DNA from: Phoronis australis
Taxonomy: Eukaryota; Phoronida; Phoronidae
Length of the DNA: 64,000 bases
Direction of reading: 5' to 3'
Assembly (NCBI GenBank): GCA_002633005.1
Contig: NMRA01000179.1
Span: 366,759-430,758, forward strand
This document shows positions 47,521-60,193 of the stretch, one piece after another. Below the pieces are notes generated by a model. It had not been told where the DNA came from and ran no database searches. It worked only from the letters and a program-made list of their open reading frames with translations. The translations under genes were made by a program, and so were the position numbers. Position 1 is the first letter of the stretch. Each line of letters begins with the position of its first letter.

Positions 47521-50500
47521 TCATTCAGCCTCTTCATCCGTCTCATCCTGACCGCCCCCCACGTGGTGAACTTCATAGCTTTCCATCTCTTCCACCTGTG
47601 CCCAGGGTTGCACCTCAGCGGAGGCAAACAGGCCATAGAACATCGCTCCCAGAAGGTAGACACCACCGGCGATGTAGAAGACCACGCGCCACTCTGTAGC
47701 AGTCTGAAAGACAGTTTTTGGAGTAAAAAAACTAGTGTACAGAAAATCCGAGATTAATTAATTATAACAAGAGCACCTCATATAGTCCAATAGCCAGAAA
47801 TGGGTACGTAGAAATATTTGGTAACATATTTTTTTGTTTGTTTCACGTCTAGGTAGCACCCCTGAAGCATCTTAACAGGCGTCGTAATTATGACAACCTT
47901 GAGCAATTTTTAAGCATGAAAATAAAGGCCACAAATATGAGGTCTATTTTTGCTTAGAACTTACTAAGCACTTCCGGTAAGTTTTTTGATGTATTCACTC
48001 ATATATTGATTATATGGTCAGTGAATTTAATGAAGCTATTTTGAAGGTGGATGATTGAAAATTTGCATATTAAACAAAACGAAGCTATTTTGAAGGCGGA
48101 TGAATTGAAAATTTGCATAAATTATGAAAATAAAGGCAGCCATGATGAAAATTCTACTTGTGCTGATAGCAACAAGTATCTGTCACCACAGGTTAATTTA
48201 ATATTGATGTTTGCACCACCCAAGAACGGAAACCATCAATTTTCTCCCATTATTCAAAGTCCCAGTCTACTCGACCAGTCAATTCAGCGGTCGTCATTTT
48301 GCTACGGCGTAACTAGCAAGATCCCGAGTGCACACACAAAGCACTGGCTCCCATTTCATTGACATGATTTTGTGTGGTCTTGCGTCACCTCCCCAAACTG
48401 TTGCATTCAGAAATTCACTAAATAAATGATCGCATTCAAGAAGCACTATAACACAATTTCTCAATAAAATTAATTATTTCAACTGCATTTTTGCTTTAGT
48501 GCTAGCAAAATTTTCATCTTGCATTCCCAATAACTTGTAACTGAGAAAATATACATAATGTAAAAATTAAGCACAAAAGTGTGGTTAATTATATAGCTCA
48601 TATAAAATTTAGGTTCAGAGTGCAGTAAACCATCTGACTGCCAAAACATAGCTTTTGTTTCAAAATGCACAGGTTTATAATACGTAGCTTATACCATATA
48701 TGTACCTTGTGTGGCACTAAAGCACCAGTAATAGATGGGCTGACAATACCAGGGATGGTGGCGAATGTGTTGGAGATTCCCATCAGGATGCTGGCATACT
48801 GCAACAAGAACATCACAGAATAAAACATGATCAACATATAAGTCCCAGCCTGTGTGTTAATTCACGCGTATTAATGCAAAATCGAAACGAATTGAAATTC
48901 TCCAACTAAATGCAGCCACGTCCAAAAATATTAGTCACACTGTTCTGAGCCAAAGACGCGTCCACGGAATTCTGTTTCATTAAAATTACTTTAAATTGCT
49001 TACTAGCTGGAATTTGGTGCTGGACAAATTAAATAAAACACTTCAAAACCCTGTCTGTATTTAATGCAAAAAACCACTTACCTGAGGCGCAATGTCCAAT
49101 TGATTGACACTGAAGCCTGACCAAGCGAAACCGCCCAATCCGACAGCTATGGTCAAGAAGGCCACAGCTGATGCTGGGGTCATCAAGTATGCAGTGAGAA
49201 CCATGAACACTGTCTGACACATGAAGGCTGGCAAAGGAAAGCAAACATGAAATGGTGATCAATTTTTAAGAAATAAGTTTTATCTTATAACATCACAGAC
49301 TTCAAAAGATTAGTTGTCACTGTCATTAAAACACCTATAAACTGTAGGACAGCGTTTGATCATCTCGCTTTATTTAAAAAACTCATATGTCACCGAGATC
49401 AAGCTTTCCACACCGTGAGACAATAACAAATCATACCTCCACAAGTAAAGAGTTTCCTCACTCTAGTTCTGGATAGGAAACCTCGCCGTATAAGAAAATC
49501 GGCAAGATGGCCGCCACACTGCAAAACAATGGCCATGAAGAGATATGGGCACGCTGCCCAAAATCCAGCCTGTCGATAATAAAAATGCAGCAGTCACGCA
49601 TCTGGCAACCTTAGAGACATGCAACACATGAACAGTCCAGTAAGTACATTGATTTCTTAAAATGTGTTGATTGTGTTCACTAGCTAAATCTAGACAGTAT
49701 TCATCTGTTTAACATAGTACAGTACACTCACTTCTTTAAACCACAAAGCTGAGGTACACTGTACAAAGATTCACCTTGTAGTATTTAATGTGCAAAAAGG
49801 AAAATTGTCTCCCTTGTCTGTGACCTGGATGAGACTCCCAGACATGATTCTAACTAGTATGTATTACACTGTCAAAACCTTCCTGGGAGTGTTTTCTAAT
49901 TTTGGACTGCAAAGTCAGCTCATAGATTTTTTAGGTTTTTAAGGTTTAATCCATAAAAATTTAAAAAACTGCTGAAGCAATATTAAGTGTCGCACAAGTA
50001 AAAGAAAATGTCAAAGAATGCCAAAGTCACATTATGGTAGTTACACCAGCCCTGTATTAAAATTCAATTTAAAAGATACGATTTTGAGCGCTGCTTCGGC
50101 AAAATGATTATAGCCTTATGACATCCCGTTTCACACAGTGGTGAGGTCGGTTGCTTTGACTTAATTTTGGAATGAGTGAGAACACTTTTTTGTTTTCAGA
50201 GCAAATGGTTATACAGTGATCAGAATGGAGTTCATAATGTGACATTTTGGGCTTAATCAGTTCTTATTTGAACTTGGGATATTTTTTACTTGTCAAGCGC
50301 AAAGGATAGGTTATTTGTAACTTTTCACTATTATAGCATTCTGGTTAATTCAACATTTTTCTCAATTTACCAAATGCCTATTGTCTACATTGCTATGGTA
50401 TAAACAGTACAAATACCAGTATGAGGAATTTAAACTTAAAAAATTAATGTTAAATTTATTTCAATAATTAACTAAACTATGTACAGCATGCCCAATAAAT

Positions 50501-53500
50501 AAAACACGTACATCCTTGACAGATAAAAGCTACAGCTGGCTTTTTCTTACTTGTGAAAGGTCAAACTTGAGCACATCATTCATAAAAGAAGGCAACTCGG
50601 TTAACATTGTGTAGAAGCCCCAGTTCTCCGCAAAGTGGGCGACAATGATAGCCCAGACAGGAAGTGATGTCAGCAACTGTTTGAATGGCGGACATGGAGG
50701 CTGTAAAGAAAGGTTTGAATTTTGTGGTAACAAAAAAGCTGATAGTGAAATAGACTGGCTCGCTACTTTAAATACAAAAATCTGCAGTTTAAGGTTTTCA
50801 GTTTAAACTTGATTTTAATTAATAACAGCTGAGAAGACATGAAAAGGAATAACCATAAACATTCGGGTTAATGCACAGGGCAGTTAATTTGGCAAACTCA
50901 AAAATTCGGGGATGGGCACTTACCTGAACTCAAAAAATGAGCAAGAGAGTCACCCTAGACCCCCATGACCTTCAAAATTGAAGTCCACACACCTGAGGTT
51001 CAAAATATTGGGCAGAACAGTAAGGCTTCTGCTGGTGCTCTCTAACCAACTTGAGTATTCAAGTAGCTAAGTAAGTACACAATTTGAGAAAGGAGAAATA
51101 AACCTTGAAAAAATACCCACCAAAATTCTAGGACTGACCTGCCATACAAAGGTCGCCAAAGGCATTGAAGACGGAAATTAGATAGATTGAAGTGCAAAAA
51201 CCCTCCATTTGTTTGAGCTGATCAAATTTCGTAGTTGGAATGACTAAAAGATTTCCCATCAAAAAACTTCAGCATTGTTTGCCCAAAAATGATGCAGTGT
51301 AACTTCACAAAAAAATCTTGTGCTTAACGTTGGTCACATATAACAACAGAATTCCACGAAATTAAAATCCTCAAAAACCTTTGACTTTGTGTCGTATTCC
51401 TAAAATGTTAATATGCAAAATACTCAGGGGGTGGAAATCATTTCATGGTCGCACCTCTATTCCAATTATGATCCCTAAAGCCCAGACCCAGATCACCATC
51501 AAACCTGCGAGATAAGTCCCTAGTCCTGTGACCCTGAACACCACATACACCAGAAATACTCCATACCAAACTCCACTTGTGGGACCAACTTCAGTCCAGG
51601 GACAAGATACCTAATACGGGCTATTCCCCAGTCCTAGAGTTGAACTAGCATGTATGGAGCATTTTCAACAGGTGTGCGGAGTTTGAGTGTGGGTCTGAGG
51701 ATTTACAACCCGGCAGGCCAGGACTGGAATTTAGAGGCACAGCCATGGAACAGTTCTTATCAAAGTTTCCGGTAGAACAACACCCTCTTGTGTCTACCTT
51801 GTGTCCTTGGCTGGTGTGCTTGAGAATGTAGTCGAGCTCCTGTGGTGAAATACCAGGATGTGCTGCTGGCGTCTCTGTGACTAGGAAACACCAGGCAATG
51901 AACCACACAATGGCTATCGAACCTGGTAAATAACAGTCAATGCTGAATAAGACACCACAGAATGACCATGGCAAAGGACACTGTCGCAAATAATGAAGAA
52001 CAGATCAATAATCCTGTAGGGTGTCTTGAGGTCAAAGTAGAATTTCAACATGAAATACTGTCAGTAATAAACCCATGAAACTGTATGGGGTACATGGGAC
52101 AACAAGGTGAGTGGTCGCGGTGAGAAAGAGAGAGTGGGAAATAATAAATTTTCAAATTAAACCAACTGCCATCAATTATTACAATTCAGACATGAGAAGT
52201 CACTGATATCATGTAGACGCAACAGCATTTTGAAAGTCACCCTTCGGCGTAGTGTTGCTTACCAAACACATAGAATATGGCTGGCCATCCGACTTGCTGC
52301 CCAAGAACCCCAGATAGTGGCAGAGACACAACGGTCCCGATGTAAGAGCCAGAAAAAGCTATGGTCGATAGGCGAGTCTTCTCCAGGTCCGGGGCCCAGT
52401 TACTAAAGATGGCCTGAATACACGGGTAGGTCACACCCTGTAAAAGATAAAGTCACTTATACTCAGGATGACCTGAAGACACTGGTAGGACAGGATATGT
52501 TAAGGACATCAAGTAAATGAATATAATAAATGAAGTCAATCACAGCCAGCAGAGAAGTTTGCTGTGGTCTTTAAATGTCAGACAGATACTAAACTTTAAA
52601 AGATCCCACCACTCACATTCAAAATTAATGTTATCTCTTTCAGAAAGAATTTCATAAACAGTATTACAATAGCTGAACAGTCAAAATATTACTTTCCAGC
52701 TAAGAACCCATAATTCAACGTATCTTTATCAGGGACTCATCTAGCGGCCATCCTGGCCGTCATTGGGAAAGCCATTTTAAAAAAAATGACAGCTTGAACG
52801 GCATGGCCAAGACAGAAAAAAGACTGCCTGTTTCAAGACAACCTTGACCTTGTTTATATCAATTTTTCCCTAAGCGAAAGAAGAGGAAACCCCCCTCCTG
52901 ACCTCACCCTTCAGCGCTGTAAGCCTCAGAATCGTGCATCACATGACTCGTCAGTGTCATGAATTTGGACCCCACATTTCAAATCCTAGATGAGTCCCTG
53001 ATATTTATCTAGGAGGCTTCCAACAGCCCTAATAGTGTCCTACTAATGCGTCACGCAATGTGATGTTAGGAACACACAGCTTAGAAGAAAATTAACTCCA
53101 CTGAAAGGCAAACACCTTAGATTGGACAGGTAACCCAACACTTTCATTATTCTTTCTTTTTGAAATCTGAACTCGTTCACTCCCACATTTCTTACATTTG
53201 ATCTACTTAACACTAATAGTAAAATAAGGTGTAGTGGCAGAATAAGGGTATGAGATTGCTTTATTTGTCAATTTTTACCAAGACACTAATTCATTTCAGA
53301 ATTGATAAGAACATTATCAGACATTTCAAACCTAAGGTTATCTTGGACTTTAATAAACGACCTCAACTGTAAGTCAAATATTGCAAAACTATGCTTTAAC
53401 CTTAACTAGATCAGCAAATTTCTTTGTTGTCATATAGTGAAACTGATGCGAAGTAGCAGCCTGAAGTGACTACCCGGACGTGTGAGCGCATTTCTGCGTA

Positions 53501-56500
53501 CTTGGCAGCAAATCGGCATTGGCTTTATTGGCAGTCAAAAAATGTAAAATAGAAAAAAAAAACATCCACACGGCAATGTTTCACCAAACAAAAACAAGTT
53601 TTATCTCAAAACAGTGGGCTGCACACCTGAATTGCAATAACGCGCGAGTGCTTGATTTTGCTGCTCGGACACAATTAACCGGCAGAACAATTCCCCTGCA
53701 GTTGCCGTGACACTTGCTAAATTGACTTCGATTTTCAATTATTAGGGAACATTTATTTCAAATCATGACAAAAACTTAGAACATATACCTAATATGTCGT
53801 CTGAACATAAAAATTCCGTGATTGAAAATGCAAACGGGAGGGGGGGGGCCTGTAGTGAACTGTTATAATCTATGAGCTGAATGTCAGCGACAAGAAAATA
53901 GTGCTGCTACAGTTATGAGCATGATGTAGTATTTTTTTAATCTCATTGTCATAAAATTTCACCCATTCAAGACCCGGGAAGCTAAATAATGAGTTTATCG
54001 CAGAGCACATATGTCCACACAGGCCAGGCAGTTGGGCTCGGCTAGGTAGTAGCTTAATACGCAAAATTAATCCTTCTGGCTGAATGAAGATTATTCCTTT
54101 TACTGTAAACTAATTAATACTTAATTATACTGTTTAGCACCATGGCATGTTTTCTTTCTGAGAAGTTAATAGTTTGCCACCAAATGGTATTCTGTCTTTC
54201 ATTGTTAGCCATCAGCTGACAGGAAGTCGTGGGTTACCACCAGTATTTTAATACTTTCCATAAATTTATTTTCCATATTTTCGCAACCTTAATTGTCAAG
54301 ATATTCAAACTGTATAGCAATTTTAGTTTGATATTGCATGTTCGTAATTGTTATGTTTATACTGTTTACCAGAGAGTTAATTACACCAAAGACTGTTAAC
54401 ATCTTTAATTACACCCAGTAAAACTTGCTTAGCCCAGTCACCATAGTCAGCCTTGTTATTCAATCATTGGCACAAGACTGTTAACTTAGTAACTAGTCTG
54501 TAATTATATGCAAGTGTCTGAAACTGTCTTTATAATGTATAGGGCTCGAGAAGAGAGAGAAGTGTTGCGTAATAAGCTGGATTGATCAACTCTTTATTTT
54601 ACGTAACATGACCAAACAGTGGACTGAGTTACTACTTGGAACATTGTCCCCCATGAAGGTATACTAGAGTGTTTTTTCCTCCAAATGCCAGTTACAATTT
54701 CAATTTTTCCTTACCTCAAAGAAGCCTTCAATAATCCTTATGGCCATTAAAGTTACATAGCCCGATTGCGCTGCCCGTGGGGTAAGAAGAGTTAGTATGG
54801 CTGTGAAAAGTACAGCAAAGCCATACAGCCACTTGCCTCCAATTTTGTTAGCCAAGAAACCTGTGGAACAATATAAATCACACTATTTTGATTTCCTCTG
54901 TTCAAAACATTACACAAATTGCAACTCAACACCGGATGCAATTAGCTAATTAACTAAAGCCCCCCACAACACAATATTTGATTCTTTTGGTTCAGGTTTT
55001 GGAGTGCAACCACTTTGTTTAGGTATTTTTAAAAAAGCAAAACTTTCATTTTACACAAGATTAAACCGAAGACAAAATAGAATGTTATAGAGTTGTTCAA
55101 CAGATTTAGTACTTCGCACTGCTAACTTGATGTATTCAGTTTACAGTTTGCAATTTCGGCTTGAGGTAATTCTAACTGTGTGGGACTTCAATCTCTTGGC
55201 AAATATATTACACACACTGCCTAGTTTTTAAAAAATGACAAATCTTATGGTCAAAAATCAACAGAATTTCAGAACAAAACTTATCACAAACTCCTTCATT
55301 TTCATCTTTTAGAAAACTGTCTATTTACTAACAAAGATAACCATGATATTTGACAGCCAAATTCCTACCGCCGGGCAGTTGTGTAAAAATATATCCATAG
55401 AAGAAGGAAGACAGCAACTGGCCTTGGGACTTTGTACTCCAATCAAACTGTGAAAATGAAAAACAAATTAATTTACATTTAGTTTAAATACCTCGATGTG
55501 CTGGTCTGAGGCCAGCCAATAAATTAGACATCAAACTTGTCAATGACTATTTTTATAGGGTGCAATATAACCTTAAAATAAACTATACAAGTGACAATTT
55601 GACATTTTGAAGAATTTTGCCATTAAGGGACATTACAGTTTTTCTTCCCAAAACATACTGGCCAAAGATATAAAACAACATTTAATATTTTTTTCGTTAA
55701 TATAATTTTATTATAAATCTGTAATTATTGCCGTTGTCTGTCGAACATTCACTAAAATCAAGGCCACTGACTTTGCCAGGTAAATACGTTTAAAATACTG
55801 TGCCATCTACCAAATTTGCATTACAGGTGACTGCATATAAATACCTTTCTTTTTCCATGTCACTTTAATCATAATGGAAAACCTCTCTAAGTTATAAAAT
55901 CACAAGGACATCCATTCAATCTGAGTTTACCAATCTGAAAGTGTTTCGCATTCCTTCCACAGAACTGGGCTATAACTCAGCACATCTTACCAGTGCAGGT
56001 ATGGTTGTGTTTCCACTTGTCCTATTGTTCGTCATAGCAACTACAGCCACGCTGAAGTTAACCCTAAGAGCGTAGACATTAACTGTGAATCAAACAGAAA
56101 AAGAGAATGTTAATGAGAAACAATGCGAATGATTACCGCAGCCTTAGTTACATGAAGTGACAACATACGACTCTGTAGTTTACCCATGGTAAAATCTCAC
56201 CAATTTCAGGAAAAAATTTTTTTTTTATTTTTATGATTTCTAACATTGAGCTGTCAATATCCAAAATTTCAAAGAAACATAATCTGAAGCTATGGCATGA
56301 ACTTAAAAACTGGAAAAGTATGAATTTTCCTAAATGATGGGAAAAAATTCACTTGTCGGCTAAATTGTATCCTAAGTAGGTGAGACTTACTGTACTGTAT
56401 GCACAAGACATAAAATTTCGTGGACTACGGCAAACTCATTTCGGAAATATTTATTCTTGGTCGAAAATGGCGGGCCGTCCAAAAATCATGCGACTTTACC

Positions 56501-56884
56501 GTAGTCATGCACACACATATACCTTACATTCTGATGGGCAGTTTCGCTTCACACATGACGCACAACAGCCTTATTGGAAGTCTTTGCTCATCGGCACTGG
56601 AGTGCGTTATTGAAAATTGACAGCAATTGGTTTCCAAGAATGAGTACTAACACAGGCAGAAAGACAACACAGTAAAACTGACACAAGACAACGTAGTAAG
56701 GTAAGTACTTACAAAATCCAAGAAAGGCCATGAAAGCCACCAGGTAGCGTTTTGGCAACAGACACCTGGTAGGTTTTTCACTCTTGCTGTCACCAAATTC
56801 ATGGCCAAATGCATGGCGTAGAGATGAACTCTCGTCACAGCTGGAATCAGTGGGAAATTTAGTATACTTCCCTGACGACTTCAT
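47521..56884 (-). CDS. SLC17A5: SLC17-family anion transporter, sialin-like
   Basis: Eleven exons with consistent phases: 56884-56713, 56082-55991, 55447-55369, 54860-54715, 52437-52263, 51922-51798, 50700-50551, 49569-49437, 49227-49082, 48798-48706 and 47703-47521. They give 497 residues, against 495 for human sialin. Family marks are [18 protein letters not shown] (TM1), [27 protein letters not shown], the IEGFFEGVTYP loop, [64 protein letters not shown] and [13 protein letters not shown]. This is the 12-helix MFS fold. The family includes sialin, VNUT, VGLUT and Na-phosphate carriers, driven by proton or membrane potential at lysosomes, vesicles or plasma membrane. Overall similarity favours the sialin branch, but invertebrates have many SLC17 paralogues and the symbol is provisional. 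The start at 56884 has an in-frame stop 21 bases upstream. Confidence 0.93.
48032..48120. repeat. Two-copy 49-bp tandem duplication
   Basis: GAAGCTATTTTGAAGG occurs at 48032 and 48081, each followed by a TGGATGA/CGGATGA and TTGAAAATTTGCATA stretch. It lies in the last SLC17 intron (47704-48705). Confidence 0.85.
52438..54714. other. SLC17 intron of 2.3 kb without recognised element
   Basis: The largest intron of the gene. It contains a short G run near 53838 and a slightly GC-richer patch at about 53440-53720. I see no TIRs, coding exon or tandem repeat. Confidence 0.4.
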
Positions 56885-58180
56885 GGTCAACAAGCCAGCC
56901 AACTAAACAAGCCAGTAGACTTCAGTCAAGTCCATTTCAGCTCCCTAGAAGTGAAAACAGATGGTTACAAATACAACAATGTCCTACTACCACTAAAATT
57001 TGAAAATGGTCGGCACACAAACTGGTAATCCATCTGTGGGCTTTATTCATCATTCAAAGTATATCATAAAACAAAATTAAAAATAGAAGCAAAAACGCTT
57101 GTTTATAATCAAATAATCCGTTTTGAAATGGGAATTAGCATTTTACAGACGTTGCTACACCAAGACTAATCTAAGTGCATTACCCCAAAGGAACAACAAA
57201 GTATACCCTTGCCAAGCAGCAAGTCATAAAGACATGGCTGAATTAAATGAAAAATGTAAGTCTTAGTTAGAAAGACACATTTTTCTTGGAAGTTCATTGA
57301 TATAAGGGCAATTCCGTGAAAAGGTCAACCAAGAGAGTGACAAAAAACTAAAATTGTGACTACTTAGATTAACATCTCTGGTCTCATCTAAAAGACCAGT
57401 CTCTCTAGTTTCAGGGCCCGTATTTGAATTTCCTATACCTTGCATTTTTTTCTAAACCAACCCATTTTTGGAGGTTACTTAACCTTAAAAAATTACCATG
57501 ATTTTTATGTGTTGCTAATTACGGTATCGTCATAAATTTAGCTAATTATGGGTATTTCACTATATTATAAATTTTGTGCAATCACATGAAGCCTAAACTT
57601 TCTAAAAATATCATTTGACCCGTAGCACATCCTAGACCTCTTGGGGTCAAAGGCCAACTCATGGATATCATTTTGTTGTACATCCGCCACAAAAAGTTCC
57701 AAAAAAGTTACGTCTAAAGTTTTCAATTAAAATTATAATAATTTCAGATTCTCTTTTAACTTGTTTCTCAATACTACTGACCAAAATCCTAGAGATTTTT
57801 TGTTAAGTCAGAAATCACGTGACAGCTATATGGAAAATTTGTATGCCCATCACGTACGTCCGTCACACCCATGAAATTACAGTTTTTCAGCCAATAAAAA
57901 TAACCTTAGGTCTTATTTTCAACTCCCAAATTTGCAGAAGACATAATTTGTCTTACATCCAAGAACTTAAAACAAAAAAAATATTACAAAAACAGCCATT
58001 AATTCAAGAAAAGAAGTTGCTACAGATTTAAAATATATGCGCTGAACTTTTTCAACTTCAAAAGTACTTGCTGAAAAGTTGTACTTCACAGTGTCATCTA
58101 GTTATTCTTAGTAGAATTCAACTTACCGGGTACTAAAATTAGACGGCTTGACATTATAAAATAAAACGAAATGTTAATTG
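56885..58180. other. Upstream region of SLC17
   Basis: This is the expected promoter region for the minus-strand SLC17 gene. I see no TATA-type or GC-rich promoter signature. TACGTCCGTCAC at 57855-57866 is the first of three copies in this upstream region (also at 59770 and 59960). Confidence 0.35.
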
Positions 58181-58265
58181 AATGAACTTATTGTGTTCAA
58201 GATATCCTTATCTTTTGGAAAATTGGAGGAAGGAAAAAGTATTCAATTTATACAAAAGTCTAAAC

Positions 58266-58512
58266 AAGTGCTCTGCAGTTCAAACAACAGGTGACCTAAA
58301 GGAATACGTGCTAATATGCTCTGCAGTTCAAACAACAAGTGACCTAAAGGAATACATGCCAAGCTGCTCTGCAGTTCAAACAACAGGTGACCTAAAGGAA
58401 TACGTGCCAATATGCTCTGCAGTTCAAACAACAGGTGACCTAAAGGAATACGTGCCAAAGGTGCTCTACAGTTCAAACAACAGGTGACCTAAAGGAATAC
58501 ATGCCAAGCTGC
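58266..58512. repeat. 48-bp tandem repeat, five copies
   Basis: GCTCTGCAGTTCAAACAACA-type units start at 58270, 58318, 58366, 58414 and 58463 (the last spacing is 49). Because 48 is a multiple of three, both strands stay open and give artificial 16-residue peptide repeats. The single-base insertion before the last copy breaks that frame, which argues against coding. Confidence 0.93.
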
Positions 58513-60193
58513 TTTTCTGCTGGAATCAGTGTGTTATTTCCACTCTCACCTTCTAAGATATGTTTTGAGTTGAAAAAGCCAATGCTGGGCATTTTTAAAT
58601 GGCAGCAACCTCTGACCTACATGTAATTCATGTAATTGTGTTTTTCAGTATCTTGGGTGGCTGGTATGAGATGACATCATAGCAAATAATTACATCATCT
58701 TTTTACATATTTTTGGCAAAACTTAAGAAATGACTATTTTTTTCTACTGAGCTTTGAGAAGATTGAACCAGCGTTCAGAAACACAAGAGGAAATTATTGC
58801 AGACCAGGGGAAGAACAGAATGATGGGACTGTCAGAGGAACAAATATCTGCAGGAACGTTTTCAGAAACCCGAAAAAATGCCATCATGGATCAAGAAATT
58901 CATAATTACATCTGCATGATGCAATTTCATTTGACGCCTCTCTTTAAAACTGAAAAGAGGACTTGAATTAAACAGCTAAATGAAAGCTTATCACTAAAAA
59001 GGACCTGATAAGTTTATTAGTTCTCTAAATGATAATCCTAATTTAATGTAATTTAATGTTTGCCTTCACACTGCAGGACAGTAGTGGTGTTTTGAATCAA
59101 AATATGAAAGTCATAAGTCGATGGTGTCAACTGAACCATTCTGAACTAATTGCCTACTTCACACTTTGTTATAAGAAGAATCTGAAGCACTATTACTATT
59201 ACTATTACTTTTAAAACATCATCTTTGTTATTAACATGGTCATGCATCAAAACTATACATGGCCCAGACACTAGGTCTGTCCAAGCTAAAGGGCAAGTCC
59301 TATTAAAAAAATAATTAAAACGCATTTTTATTACAAAATGTGATGATTAGTAATGTCTGAAACTTTATTTCCCATTTTAGATATAAACTAGTCACATTTA
59401 CTAACAAAAACTGAATACCTATTCTACTTAACACATAGAAACGGTTTTCCTGATTACAGCCACCATGTGTCAAATGCAAAATAATTAGATTCACTCTCCA
59501 TCCCATCCCATATTGGAAGAGAAATGAGGAATTTAGGAGGTGGCTTTACACCCTTAGCCAAATGTGTTAAGTTAAAATCCTAGAGTACATTCCCAGCATA
59601 AGTTTACCTCAGGTGTTGTTTTCATGGAAGGGTCAGTCGGTGTATTTTGATTAAACGAGCATTGAATCAGTAGCGGAGCACCAACATAGGCTTAAGTACT
59701 AAAGTTTGAAGTATTCTAAAAATAATATCATAGCCACAACAAACAATTTAATACTAGAAATTCAGAGAGTACGTCCGTCACGTCCGTCATACTCACCTTA
59801 CATGTACATCGGCTTGTTCGACAAAAATTTCTGAGAAGATATCGCCAAACTGTTTAACTTTGCAAACATTCCATTAAATCATTACTTAAAACAAAAAATT
59901 GTAACTTCATGCAACTCACAGAAAGTTAACATCAACATTTTTTTCAAAAATTCTCTACATACGTCCGTCACACCCCTTTCAAGGCAATTTTCCCAGTCAG
60001 ATAAAAAATAGGAGAAAAGTCGATACATAAGACCTAACAATTGATGTATCAATTGGTGTTCTAGGAGGAACACGTTCTTCACAATTGATCAAATTGTTCT
60101 CTGATTGTATATTTGTCACAAGTAGAATAACCCATATCCAAATACATGTTATTCACAGGCAAATTTTTACACAATTACTTTATTTTATCAATC
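58513..60193. other. Intergenic sequence with two TACGTCCGTCAC words
   Basis: TACGTCCGTCAC occurs at 59770-59781 and 59960-59971. A short ACTATT/ACTATTACTATT microsatellite lies near 59190. No gene is recognised. Confidence 0.4.

Noticed and set aside
58182-58487. A 101-codon protein with 16-residue repeats
   Set aside because: It is produced by a 48-bp minisatellite, is open on both strands, and has a frameshifting insertion and no recognised domain.
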